Positions 9,378 through 18,672 of a DNA stretch of 64,000 nt are shown piece after piece. The notes beneath the pieces were generated by a model that worked only from the letters and a program-made list of their open reading frames with translations, was not told where the DNA came from and searched no databases. Position 1 is the stretch's first letter, and each line of letters begins with the position of its first letter. Both the position numbers and the translations under genes were made by a program. Origin of the DNA: Sedimentisphaerales bacterium (GTDB lineage Bacteria > Planctomycetota > Phycisphaerae > Sedimentisphaerales > Anaerobacaceae); contig JAFGDN010000089.1 in NCBI GenBank assembly GCA_016932095.1, positions 1 to 64,000 on the forward strand, written 5' to 3'.

Positions 9378-9471
9378 TCGCAGGGGGGTTACCCCGCCGA
9401 TTCAAGAAAACGTCCTAAAAAACCGATAAGAATATCAGCAACACCCTTAATGCTCAAGGAAGGGTAACTTT

Positions 9472-10323
9472 ATGAAAACGCATATCGATACCGGCGGGCC
9501 GGTCAATTCCGCAACGGTCGAGCAGCCCAGTATAACCTCATTAACAGGAACCGGCAAAACGAAGAGCCAGCCGAAATATCAAACCAAACCATTTCAACCC
9601 AAACCTTCATTGCTGCTGGATATTTTGCCCGCAGAGGAATTCGAATCCGGCGTTAAAGAACCGCCGACTCCCGATACCGAAAGTGATGCTGCGCTCAAAT
9701 CGAACATCTCCCAGGAAGATATGCTGCAGCAACTCCTGTTAAACACAGAGAAGTCGGCCAATAGAACGCAATCATCTCGAATGAAATGGCAGGTATCGTC
9801 GCTGATTTTGCTGATGCTGCTTTTGCCGATGGTTTTCATCACCGGCGGGCTGTATATCGAAAATATAGCGACGGGGGCACGATATGGTCGGCTGCAGGTG
9901 GACAATCGCCTGCTTCAAGAACAGTTAAATTCCGCCGGCATACACATTACAGGCCTGAAAGGCGAGCTTGATACGCTGCTCAATCGCAATCTCGAATTGG
10001 CCGGCGAAGTCGCCAACCTGTGCGGCGCAGTGAAAACGCAGGCTAAGTCGGAACCGTCCGGTCTGGCTCCCGCCGAAACGGCGGTGATAAAAACTCTGCC
10101 CAGGCCCGCAGCCGTCGCCGAACAATACTTTGACCCGCACAGGATAGAAGCGATGAGAAAAGGAACGTTTCCGAACGGCGTTACAAAAGACGAGCTTATT
10201 GCCGTCCTCGGTCAACCAGACAGAATTTACACGTCCCGCAACTATGAACAATTCGTTTTCTTCGGCCGAAAACCACATCGTTTCTGGTTCATTGGCAACT
10301 GGCTCGTCCAGACATCGAATTAG
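9472..10323 (+). CDS. single-pass membrane protein with C-terminal SmpA/BamE-like tail, next to pilins
   Basis: Not a family I can name with confidence. Residues 1-100 are hydrophilic and proline/threonine rich. One membrane segment follows (about residues 108-128, SLILLMLLLPMVF). A leucine-rich likely coiled coil (about 140-185) comes next. The tail FPNGVTKDELIAVLGQPDRIY...FFGRKPHRFWFIGNWLV is reminiscent of SmpA/OmlA-type modules. The start has AAGGAAGGG upstream. It precedes the pseudopilin cluster by 304 bases and may belong to the same envelope machinery. Confidence 0.5.
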   Translation: MKTHIDTGGPVNSATVEQPSITSLTGTGKTKSQPKYQTKPFQPKPSLLLDILPAEEFESGVKEPPTPDTESDAALKSNISQEDMLQQLLLNTEKSANRTQSSRMKWQVSSLILLMLLLPMVFITGGLYIENIATGARYGRLQVDNRLLQEQLNSAGIHITGLKGELDTLLNRNLELAGEVANLCGAVKTQAKSEPSGLAPAETAVIKTLPRPAAVAEQYFDPHRIEAMRKGTFPNGVTKDELIAVLGQPDRIYTSRNYEQFVFFGRKPHRFWFIGNWLVQTSN

Positions 10324-10627
10324 AACCCAGTCCAAACGCAGTTAAACCGGTGTGCTTCTCCAAAATATACTGCCAATTCCCTTTCGTCCCCTGTAAATTT
10401 TGTCATTTTACAATCTCTGGGAAACAATCATTGTCCGATAATAACGGCATCCTGCCGACGCAATAATATAGCCATTCAAAACAACTTAACGCGGCAATTA
10501 ATCCGATGATAAAAAATACCGAATCCTAATATTATAAAGGCCAAAAATCACAACTTTAAGCTAAGCCAGCTTATACTTTATATATGGTATGCCGTTTAAT
10601 ACCCGTTAAACAGACACATTATTTAGG
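10324..10627. other. 304-base intergenic region before the pseudopilin genes
   Basis: AT-rich, without a gene. It probably contains the promoter of the pseudopilin operon, but I see no single convincing -35/-10 pair and no clear terminator. Confidence 0.35.
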
Positions 10628-11215
10628 ATGAAAATGTCTCGATTCGCTATATACGATTTCCGACATTTGACATTTGATGGCTTATCAACGTCGATTCGAC
10701 CTGCTCGACAAAATCGCCCTCCCTTTATTCTCATCGGCAGCCAGGCGACTGCAACCGCGCCTCATACGGCCCCAAACGGCATGACGTTAATCGAATCGAT
10801 GCTGTCAGTTTTGATTATCTCTATAATCGCAATCGGGACTTTGGGCTATCAATATCTCAGCATGAAACACACCAGGGCCGCCGATGCGCAGATGTTGGCG
10901 ACGCGAATCAGCCAGCTCCTCCTGGAGGACTGGAAAAGTATGGCCGGCGACTCCGATTACGACCCCGAATCTTTGCATCTCGGTTTTGACTCGCCGCTGC
11001 CGGGGGAATTCGGGGATTATTACATTAACCTCGGAAATATTCCTTTCTTTATTCAACTCCAGTACAATGACGTTGACCAGGATAACACCGCGAACATTAC
11101 GCTTCGTCAAATCGCTGTCACGGTGAGATGGCGAAAGGACTACGCGAGAGGAGCTTTATCGAGCGGCGACCAAATCCTTACCCTTACAACGTACGTCAGA
11201 CGGGACCAGGGCTGA
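10628..11215 (+). CDS. PilV-like minor pseudopilin
   Basis: Type IV pilin or type II secretion minor pseudopilin. The prepilin peptidase site is NG|MTLIESMLSVLIISIIAIG (cleavage after Gly51), with a methionine at mature position 1 and the conserved Glu at position 5. The leader is unusually long (about 51 residues), and part of it may be outside the true gene if translation starts further in. The mature domain is small and beta-rich. Next gene starts 6 bases later. Confidence 0.75.
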   Translation: MKMSRFAIYDFRHLTFDGLSTSIRPARQNRPPFILIGSQATATAPHTAPNGMTLIESMLSVLIISIIAIGTLGYQYLSMKHTRAADAQMLATRISQLLLEDWKSMAGDSDYDPESLHLGFDSPLPGEFGDYYINLGNIPFFIQLQYNDVDQDNTANITLRQIAVTVRWRKDYARGALSSGDQILTLTTYVRRDQG

Positions 11216-11221
11216 ACAATT

Positions 11222-11875
11222 ATGAAAACCATCAGATGCTATAAACCCGGCTTTACCCTGATAGAATTAACAATAGCAATAATCGCCTCTTTTATCATTA
11301 TGCTGACCGTCGCGCTGCTGGTTTACAGCGGCCAGAAAAGCTGGACGCGGATTTACAACAAAACCAATTCCGAGTCGCAGGTCGGCGTTATGAACGCGAT
11401 GATTGCTCTCGGTGCCTTCGGCCGAAAATCGAACAAGATGAATTACCGCCTGTACAATCTCGTCAGCAACAAATATCAGCGCGTCGTGCCCGCGACCCAG
11501 CCGGAAGAAGTCGTCATCGGCGATGCCGTCGAATTTCGCTATTGGAACACCACCCTCGAAGATGACTTTGTGGACAACGAAAAAACCGCAACCTCATACG
11601 CCTTTTTTTACCTCGATAACGGCGACCTCAGAATCGACTTCGGCCCCTACCCTCCCGGCGCCATAAACAACGGAGGCGTCAGAATAACGAACTCTGACGT
11701 TACCACGGTTACCCTGATAAGAAATATCGCCGGCGCTGAATTCAGCCATACCACCAGAAATATGGCCGGCGACGGCAAAGGTTGTATCCGAATGAAGCTT
11801 ACCGTTACAGACCCTGAGACCGGCGAATCCAAAGTTCTCCTCGCCGCTACACTGATGCGAAACGCCTGGCCCTGA
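11222..11875 (+). CDS. PilW-like minor pseudopilin
   Basis: A short leader MKTIRCYKPG is followed by |FTLIELTIAIIASFIIMLTVALLVY, the classic N-methylated pilin helix with Glu5. The remaining 180 residues form a globular domain resembling PilW/GspJ-type minor pilins. The middle position in a PilV-PilW-PilX order supports assignment to a pseudopilin tip complex. Start follows the previous stop by 6 bases. Confidence 0.8.
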   Translation: MKTIRCYKPGFTLIELTIAIIASFIIMLTVALLVYSGQKSWTRIYNKTNSESQVGVMNAMIALGAFGRKSNKMNYRLYNLVSNKYQRVVPATQPEEVVIGDAVEFRYWNTTLEDDFVDNEKTATSYAFFYLDNGDLRIDFGPYPPGAINNGGVRITNSDVTTVTLIRNIAGAEFSHTTRNMAGDGKGCIRMKLTVTDPETGESKVLLAATLMRNAWP

Positions 11876-11897
11876 TAGCGAAAAAGAAGGTCAAACT

Positions 11898-13694
11898 ATG
11901 ACACACTTCAACAAATATAAAACAGAAAACAGAAATTTATCCGCCATCAGTTTGGCGAAATTAAAAACCATAAATGGCTTCATCCTGCCGATGGTGATTG
12001 TGGCTATGGTCATTTTAATTATACTGGCCGTAGGCGAGATGATGTCATGCTATCACTACCGCATCAAAGCCGTTCGCACCAAGGCAGAGACCGAAGCGAT
12101 GCTGGCCGCCGAAGCCGGGTATGAACGTGCCCTCTTCTGGATGAGTCAGCAGTCAGACATTCTCGGTGCGCTTCAGGCAGGCGGCGGCTCAGGAACCATC
12201 AACTTCGGCACATCCGGCTGCAGTTACGAAGTCAGCTTCCTTGATTTCATCGGGGCAAGACCCGTTTTCAGAATCCTCGTGACCGGCATAAGCGGAAAAC
12301 CGGCCTTTTCCAGAATTGTTGACGTCGCCGTTATGCAGGAAGTTACCGGCTGGGCTATGGGCGTCTGTATGATTCCGGACAGCCCTACTACCCTGATTGG
12401 CGTCTATTTCGCCGACAGTGAGATAATCGATATCCCTATACATATCAACGACCAGCACGAAACTCCCGATGCCATCGATATCTTCCTGATCGGCAGCCCA
12501 AAGTTTCTTCGGAAAGTCGAAATGGGCGAAAGCAGACACACCACGACCGGAACCGACAAGTATGGCTCCGTTATGAGTTGCTTCGAGGGAGGTATATATT
12601 TCAACCAGCCGTATATTCGTATCACCAATGAGGCCGCCGTCCAGAGCAAGGTCAATCGCTTCCGTGACAGCACAAAAGCTGCCTATCGTTTCACCTCCGA
12701 CGGCACCGCCGGCGTCACGCCGCGATGCAGCGCCGTCCAGCTCGAATTTTTCGTCGAGGCCAACGTTGGAAAGGTACGCATCACAAATCACTGCACCGTC
12801 ATGGGTTTCCAGCAAAACAACAACAACCGAACCAAAGATTTTAAAATAGTCCCGGGCAGCGGCGGAGCATCATTCCAGAGATATGATATATATGCCTATC
12901 ATTACAAACCCACCGATGTAACACCGGTCGTTGCAACCATAGAAGACACCTACGTTACACAAAGCTTCGGCGGCGAACAAAGCGAACCCGGCGGCCAGAT
13001 TTATGTCGATGGCTCCGTCGTTATCGGAAGCTGCGATTACGAGGATATGGTCGTAAAAGGCAAAATTACCGTCGTCGCCACCGGGAATATATGGATAGCA
13101 GATAATATCGTTGTCGATGGCCAGCACGATGCTAACGGGTTGCCGGTCGCTGATAATCCGAACATCCTCGGTCTTATGGCTCAGGGTGTTATTAAGGTCG
13201 TTGACCCGGGTATGTCAAATTATGCGTCCGGTAATCCCAATAACTACCCTGGTCCGGCCCCGGCCACGACCACCGATGTAGCCGACGCCAATGCGTCAAG
13301 CACCAGGAAACATCGTTATAAACCCGTCTGCAACGGAACATCCGCAACAACAAACGTCCGAATTTTGCCCGACCCCACTATTATTGAAGCAGCTCTTACA
13401 GTTGGCGGAGGCGGCTGGGGCGCTGAAAATGTCGAGAGACAATCAGGTTCCAACAAATATGGCAACAGGAAGGAAAATCCGACACCCGCGGGAAACAACG
13501 ACACTCTGATTGTCCGGGGCAGCATATCCGAGGCCGTCAGGGGCGCTGTCGGCCTCGTTGACGCTGACGGCTACCTCAAAACCTACCGTATGGATAACCG
13601 CCTTACCGAAGGGCTTCTGCCGGGAGATATATGGTTTAGCGGAAAATTTGTCCCCGCGCCGGCCGGCTGGCAGGACTACCGCGCCTCCAACTGA
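11898..13694 (+). CDS. large PilX-like pseudopilin with extended C-terminal domain
   Basis: The N-terminal segment NGFILPMVIVAMVILIILAVGEMMS and the following EAMLAAEAGYERALFWM match PilX/GspK-type proteins, where TEAMLAAEAG-type text is common. At 598 residues it is far longer than an ordinary PilX (about 170-200), and residues 150-598 form a glycine/threonine-rich beta domain of unknown function, possibly an adhesin or scaffold. It is the last gene of the pseudopilin cluster and converges on the TPR glycosyltransferase gene. Confidence 0.7.
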   Translation: MTHFNKYKTENRNLSAISLAKLKTINGFILPMVIVAMVILIILAVGEMMSCYHYRIKAVRTKAETEAMLAAEAGYERALFWMSQQSDILGALQAGGGSGTINFGTSGCSYEVSFLDFIGARPVFRILVTGISGKPAFSRIVDVAVMQEVTGWAMGVCMIPDSPTTLIGVYFADSEIIDIPIHINDQHETPDAIDIFLIGSPKFLRKVEMGESRHTTTGTDKYGSVMSCFEGGIYFNQPYIRITNEAAVQSKVNRFRDSTKAAYRFTSDGTAGVTPRCSAVQLEFFVEANVGKVRITNHCTVMGFQQNNNNRTKDFKIVPGSGGASFQRYDIYAYHYKPTDVTPVVATIEDTYVTQSFGGEQSEPGGQIYVDGSVVIGSCDYEDMVVKGKITVVATGNIWIADNIVVDGQHDANGLPVADNPNILGLMAQGVIKVVDPGMSNYASGNPNNYPGPAPATTTDVADANASSTRKHRYKPVCNGTSATTNVRILPDPTIIEAALTVGGGGWGAENVERQSGSNKYGNRKENPTPAGNNDTLIVRGSISEAVRGAVGLVDADGYLKTYRMDNRLTEGLLPGDIWFSGKFVPAPAGWQDYRASN

Positions 13695-13710
13695 CGACTA
13701 CCGCCGTTCT

Positions 13711-15657
13711 TTACTTCATAAGCTCAGCGTAGTCGTCAATTTGTGAGCGGATAAAATCCGCCAGCTCATTCGCTCCCGCCGCTGATGCCTTCTCCATCGC
13801 CTCCTGCGCAATCGGTATCGCATCCTCATACTTATGCTCCGACGCATATGCCATCGCCCACAGATTAAGCACAACCGGATTTTGACGCCCCGTCGCTTCA
13901 ACCGCGCGCTTTCCGTATTCCACGGCCTTTGCCTGCATTATAAGCTCGTAATCCTGACGCAACGCGCAAACTCCCACGAGCTTATTGAGCGCATCAACGT
14001 AAGCCGGCTCGATATCCAAAGCACGCTGATACTGCTCAACCGCCTTTACAATATTACCCTGGCTTTCAAGAACAATCCCAAGCCGGTAATGCAGCATCGC
14101 GACATTCGGGTCAATTCCAATCGCCTCACTGAACTGCTCCGCCGCTTCTTCGAGCCGGCCCTGTTTTTCCAGAAGGTCGCCAAGCTCATAATGCGCCTCT
14201 GCGTCGTTGGGGGCTAATGCGGCCGCCTGCCGGAACTGCTCTATCGCCTCCTCGTATTTTTTCTGCTCCCTGTAAACCAGTCCGAGATTGAAGTGCGCCG
14301 CTACAATATCGTGCGGATGACTGACGGGCGCATCCTTGCCCAGTTCCAGTGAACGCGTTATATGAAAAATCGCCTCGTCTAATTTGCCCTGCACGAGGCA
14401 AATCCGCCCTAAATTATTGTGCGCAAGCCACGAATTAGGGTCCTTTTGAAGCGTATCACGCCAGATTAGCTCAGGTCTGGCGAACAATCCCGCCCGCCCC
14501 CACGTCAAAATCCCAAGCAAAACCAGAACCACACCCGCCGCAATAGGCCCTATCGCCTTTGCGTATTTCTCCGTCAACTTTAAGCCCCCCGCCATAACAA
14601 TCGCAATCAATCCAATCGTCGCCATATACGCATAGTGGTCCGCGGCCCAGGTATAAATAAACGTATATAACTGGAAAAATCCCAGCATCGGCAACAACGT
14701 GATAACGAAGAAAATAATTCCCGCGATTACCCCCCTGCCGACGCCCTTGCGGAAAAACCATAGCACCCCCGCCACAAGCAGACAGCCAAACATCCAGATA
14801 TATTGAGCGGGGTCGTTCGCGTTAATTTCCCATCGCGGGTAACTAAAGGAAAGATTAACAGGCCACAAAATTTTCCCCGCGTAAAACCACAATCCCCTCG
14901 TCGCTATCAAAACCTTGTCCAGAAAAGTCAACCCTAAATCAATCAGCGCAACCCCCTGACGATGATGCTCCCACCACATCGTCAACAGCCCCATCGCGAC
15001 ACCTAAAACAAAATATGGAACAATCTCAAGGATGCGCCTTGCATTAAAGCTGATACCTTTCAACCACAGTATCAAAAACAGGACTAAAGGCACAACGCAG
15101 GCCGTTGTTTTGCTGAGAAGCGAAAGCACATAACAAAAAATTGAAAGGAGGTAAAATAACACTGCCTTGCGGCGACTTTGCTCACGCAGGACAACCTCGA
15201 TATAAAACAAAATCGACAAAAGCGCGAAAACCAGCATCAGGGTGTTCTTCCGCTGGGTAATCCACGCGACGGATTCCACGTTAATCGGGTGCAACGCAAA
15301 AGCCGCCGCCGACAAAAACGCCGCCGGCATCGAAAGACGCCTCAATATCAACCAGACCAGTAACGCGCTTATAACGTGCAGCGCGATATTATTGACGTGA
15401 TAAGGTATCGGGTTTAGGCCCCACAACTGGTGCTCGAATCGTAGCGTCGTATAGACCAGCGGGAAATACTGCGAAGGCACATCCGTCGAGAACCATATCC
15501 GCCGAAGCCCGTCCGGCGCAGAAAGCAGCTCGTTATTCACGACGTACTTAGTATCGTCCCACAGAAATTCCCCCTTTATAGCCGGGCTATACGCGATAAA
15601 AGTCGCCCCCGCTATAAAAACACACCCCAGCAACGCCATTACTTTGTTCCGGTTCAT
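13711..15657 (-). CDS. TMTC-like membrane protein with TPR repeats (GT-C type)
   Basis: N-terminal two thirds (about residues 1-400) are multi-spanning membrane helices with the luminal-loop signature GEFLWDDTKYVV and HPINVESVAWITQRKNTL, as in TMTC/O-mannosyltransferase-like GT-C proteins. The C-terminal third contains several TPR units, such as AHFNLGLVYREQKKYEEAIEQ and AEAHYELGDLLEKQGRLEEA. Probable role is transfer of a sugar from a lipid carrier to proteins, but substrate is unknown. A paralogue with the same layout lies at 20557-22542. Start ATG 15657 has a weak ribosome site. Confidence 0.75.
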   Translation of the reverse strand: MNRNKVMALLGCVFIAGATFIAYSPAIKGEFLWDDTKYVVNNELLSAPDGLRRIWFSTDVPSQYFPLVYTTLRFEHQLWGLNPIPYHVNNIALHVISALLVWLILRRLSMPAAFLSAAAFALHPINVESVAWITQRKNTLMLVFALLSILFYIEVVLREQSRRKAVLFYLLSIFCYVLSLLSKTTACVVPLVLFLILWLKGISFNARRILEIVPYFVLGVAMGLLTMWWEHHRQGVALIDLGLTFLDKVLIATRGLWFYAGKILWPVNLSFSYPRWEINANDPAQYIWMFGCLLVAGVLWFFRKGVGRGVIAGIIFFVITLLPMLGFFQLYTFIYTWAADHYAYMATIGLIAIVMAGGLKLTEKYAKAIGPIAAGVVLVLLGILTWGRAGLFARPELIWRDTLQKDPNSWLAHNNLGRICLVQGKLDEAIFHITRSLELGKDAPVSHPHDIVAAHFNLGLVYREQKKYEEAIEQFRQAAALAPNDAEAHYELGDLLEKQGRLEEAAEQFSEAIGIDPNVAMLHYRLGIVLESQGNIVKAVEQYQRALDIEPAYVDALNKLVGVCALRQDYELIMQAKAVEYGKRAVEATGRQNPVVLNLWAMAYASEHKYEDAIPIAQEAMEKASAAGANELADFIRSQIDDYAELMK

Positions 15658-15751
15658 AGCAGGTATGGTATAAAAAAATTATGGCGGTGGCAATGATTAG
15701 CGAGTAGCATAGTGTGGGTAGTTTGAACGAATCAAAGATAGGAGAATAATT

Positions 15752-16459
15752 ATGAATCGCAGAACGTTCTTAAAAACCGTGCCGGCCTTAACTTTGCTGG
15801 CCGCCGCGGAAACCGGCCTCACCCAGGACCCCAATACCGACGCCAATTCCACACCACAGCTTCAAACCCCTATACAGGCCGACGAAGTAATAAAACTCAA
15901 TCCCCCTGACTTGAACGGGGGTATTTCCCTGATGCAGGCCCTCAAGAAAAGAAAAACTGAACGCAATATCTCCGATAAAAAGCTCACGCTTCAGCAGTTG
16001 TCCGACCTGCTCTGGGCCGCCGACGGCGTAAACCGACCCGACGGCAAGCGCACCTCCCCCGCCGCTATGGCCTTGTATGCCGTTGATATTTACGTAGTCC
16101 TGCCCGAAGGCGTCTATTTATACGATGTCGCAAAGCACCAGCTTAATCTCGTCGCCAAAGGTGATTACCGTAAAATCTCCGGTATGCAGGATTTCGTCTT
16201 CATCGCGCCGGTGAACCTCGTTTACGTCTTTAATATGAAGGCCTGGCAGAATTCCAAACGCCCGGTTCCCGCCGAAAAGCGTGACCGCTGGGTCCATTAT
16301 GAAGTCGGCTTCATCTCCCAGAATGTCAGCTTATATTGTGCCTCGGCTGGTCTCGGAACCACCGTCAGAGGAATGTTCGACGAAAAGAAATTAGGCGAGC
16401 TTATTAAAGTCCCCCCGCAGGACATAGCCCTCACGCAGACCGTCGGCTGGCCAAAATAA
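15752..16459 (+). CDS. exported SagB-type nitroreductase-family protein
   Basis: The N-terminus MNRRTFLKTVPALTLLAAA is a twin-arginine type signal, so the protein is probably exported folded with its cofactor. The rest resembles the SagB/ThcOx branch of FMN-dependent nitroreductases: SLMQALKKRKTERNIS, LSDLLWAADGVNR, and the C-terminal HYEVGFISQNVSLYCASAGLGTTVRG. Substrate unknown. Ribosome site AGGAG at about 15740. It is followed directly by a gene remnant on the other strand. Confidence 0.82.
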   Translation: MNRRTFLKTVPALTLLAAAETGLTQDPNTDANSTPQLQTPIQADEVIKLNPPDLNGGISLMQALKKRKTERNISDKKLTLQQLSDLLWAADGVNRPDGKRTSPAAMALYAVDIYVVLPEGVYLYDVAKHQLNLVAKGDYRKISGMQDFVFIAPVNLVYVFNMKAWQNSKRPVPAEKRDRWVHYEVGFISQNVSLYCASAGLGTTVRGMFDEKKLGELIKVPPQDIALTQTVGWPK

Positions 16460-16468
16460 GAGTGGCGT

Positions 16469-16558
16469 CTAAAGGTTGTATTCCTTGATTTTTCTGTATA
16501 GCGTTCGTTCGCCAATGTCCAGCATTTTCGCCGCCGCCTTACTGAATACCTGATGTAG
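16469..16558 (-). pseudogene. 3'-end remnant of a sigma-54 response regulator gene
   Basis: Read on the minus strand this encodes AAAKMLDIGERTLYRKIKEYNL and a stop, closely matching the C-terminal Fis-type helix-turn-helix of the intact regulator ending at 17314 (AAAKILGIGERTLYRKIKEYNL). Similarity covers roughly 80 bases and then stops; an in-frame TAA closes the frame upstream. A separate membrane-protein gene lies between remnant and intact copy. Confidence 0.85.
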
Positions 16559-16636
16559 TTAAGACGGGTCCCGTTTTAACCGATAAAATCCGAAAGTAAA
16601 TCGTGTATCCGATGCTCTAAATTGCCGGCAATAACT

Positions 16637-17215
16637 ATGTCTGAGCTCATAATTGAATTGTTCCCGTGGGTGGTTGTCGCAGGTGTGGCAGTGCTGATTA
16701 TCCTGTGGTTTTGGTTCCCCATCGGCGGACGCCGAAACAGCTCCGGTGATTTTGAGGCGGCCTCCTCCCTGTTTGATAAACTCGACCTGCCGCCTTCTTC
16801 GCCCCCGCCTTCTAACCAAGACGGCAAAAAACCTGAAACTCAAACAATCTGCGGTCGTCCGCCTCATATCATCGGGGAGATTCCGAAATCCTGTCATAAG
16901 GTCTCTTATAAATCCGCTGATATATGTATCGCAATTATAGGTACCGTTGTTATTACAATAATATTGCTTGTCTTTACAGGTCCGTTCAGCAGAACACCTG
17001 AAAATTTCATCTTTTTCTTTTTCGCCGCACTGCTGTTTCCGCTTGTCTTGTTTATTTGCTGCGTCCTTCTCGAAATTAATCACAAAAAACTGTTTCGTTG
17101 CCTCTTCTTGTTAATTTTGCTGTCCTTGCTGTTGCGGACTTCGGCTTATGATGCAGCCAATGATCTGTTATCTCTCATGCTCCTTTTGGTTGGATTCATT
17201 TATCTCATCGGCTGA
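16637..17215 (+). CDS. hypothetical membrane protein between two regulator gene ends
   Basis: No family recognised. One N-terminal membrane helix (about residues 4-24) is followed by a soluble proline-rich stretch with CGRPPHIIGE, then three or four hydrophobic helices up to the C-terminus. There is no clear ribosome binding site for ATG 16637. It lies opposite to, and exactly between, the intact response regulator 3' end and its remnant, so it looks like inserted cargo. Downstream (17231-17310) are short dispersed-repeat-like phrases. Confidence 0.5.
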   Translation: MSELIIELFPWVVVAGVAVLIILWFWFPIGGRRNSSGDFEAASSLFDKLDLPPSSPPPSNQDGKKPETQTICGRPPHIIGEIPKSCHKVSYKSADICIAIIGTVVITIILLVFTGPFSRTPENFIFFFFAALLFPLVLFICCVLLEINHKKLFRCLFLLILLSLLLRTSAYDAANDLLSLMLLLVGFIYLIG

Positions 17216-17313
17216 ATGTTCTTCTGCGTTAAATCCGCAATCAGCAATCATAATTCAGCGATTCATTAAATACGCGATTCCGTCCTCCGCCTTCGAGTCA
17301 CGAGCCACGGCTG

Positions 17314-18672
17314 TTAAAGGTTATATTCCTTGATTTTCCGGTATAGTGTTCTTTCGCCGATGCCTAATATCTTCGCCGCCGCCTGCCGGTTATTGCCCGT
17401 CCTGGCAAGCGCATCGATTATGGCCTGCCTTTCCATCTCATTAAGGGAACGCCCCGCCCCATCGGCTTTTGTCTGGCCGGGCAGTTGATGAACCCGGTGA
17501 ATCTCAGGCGGCAAATCGCCTACGTCTAACTTCTCGCGGTCGCCCATAACAACCATTGTCCTGATGACGTTGCGAAGCTGCCGTATATTGCCCGGCCAAT
17601 CGAATGAAACGAGGATATTCATCGCCGAATCGGTAATGCCTTTGACCTTTGAGCTGGTCTCAGCAACCGCTTCCCTGAGGAAGTAATCGACTAATAGCGG
17701 TATATCCTCCGGCCGCTCACGCAGCGCCGGCACAGAAACGCTTACCCCTTTTATTCTGAAATACAAATCCTCGCGGAACTTCTTCTCCTCGACTAATTTC
17801 GCCAAATCGTGATTCGTCGCGCTTATCACGCGGACGTCAACGACTATCGGCTTATTGGACCCAACCGGCATTACCACCCCGTCCTCGATTACCCTAAGCA
17901 GCTTCGCCTGCATATTCATCGGCATATCGCCTATTTCATCCAGAAAAAGCGTTCCCTTGTCGGCTATCTCGAAAAGCCCCTTCCGGTCGCCTGCCGCCCC
18001 CGTAAACGCACCCTTGACGTGCCCGAATAGCTCGCTTTCCAAAAGCGTCTCGGTAAAACCCGCGCAATTGATTGGCCTAAACGGCTTGTTCCACCGGCTC
18101 GAATTTTCGTGTATCGCCCTTGCCAGCAATTCCTTGCCCGTCCCGGATTCCCCCTGTATCAGGACCGATATATTCGTCGGCGCGACCCTGCGAAGGACCT
18201 CGAAAATCCCCGCCGTTTGCGGGCTTGTTCCGCGGACGCCTCCGAATACGAACTCATCCTCCGTCGCTACTCTTTGTCGCGATTCAGCCGTTTTTCTACG
18301 GGCAACGTTTCGTGCCGCCTGCTCTACTAACGTGCGAAGCTGGGCAATATCAATTGGCTTGACTAAATAATCATACGCCCCGTCTCTTATCGCTTCCTTG
18401 CAGGTATCGATTGTTGCGTATGCTGTTATGAGTATGACCTCGTTATTACCAAGTTTTTTTGCCTCCCGCAAAATATCCAATCCGTCAATTTCCCCGCCCA
18501 ATTTCAAATCAGTAATGACCACGTCTATATTCTGGCTGCGTATGATTTCCAGCGCATCCTGTCCCGTATAAACCGCTATCGCTTTTTTACAGAATTTTTG
18601 CAGCGCATCAGCCATCCCGTCGGCGTGTTCCCGCTCGTCATCGACTACAAGAACTATGGCGTCTTTACTCAT
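17314..18672 (-). CDS. NtrC-family sigma-54-dependent response regulator
   Basis: Activates sigma-54 promoters after phosphorylation by the adjacent kinase. Receiver domain at residues 1-120 with Asp11/Asp12 and phosphoacceptor Asp55 (VVITDLKL). AAA+ domain at about 145-380 with Walker A GESGTGKE, the sigma-54 contact loop GAFTGA, and LFLDEIGDMP. C-terminal Fis-type DNA-binding helix GNNRQAAAKILGIGERTLYRKI. The ATG at 18672 shares one base with the kinase stop (TGATG). Its last ~80 bases are duplicated at 16469-16558. Confidence 0.93.
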   Translation of the reverse strand: MSKDAIVLVVDDEREHADGMADALQKFCKKAIAVYTGQDALEIIRSQNIDVVITDLKLGGEIDGLDILREAKKLGNNEVILITAYATIDTCKEAIRDGAYDYLVKPIDIAQLRTLVEQAARNVARRKTAESRQRVATEDEFVFGGVRGTSPQTAGIFEVLRRVAPTNISVLIQGESGTGKELLARAIHENSSRWNKPFRPINCAGFTETLLESELFGHVKGAFTGAAGDRKGLFEIADKGTLFLDEIGDMPMNMQAKLLRVIEDGVVMPVGSNKPIVVDVRVISATNHDLAKLVEEKKFREDLYFRIKGVSVSVPALRERPEDIPLLVDYFLREAVAETSSKVKGITDSAMNILVSFDWPGNIRQLRNVIRTMVVMGDREKLDVGDLPPEIHRVHQLPGQTKADGAGRSLNEMERQAIIDALARTGNNRQAAAKILGIGERTLYRKIKEYNL

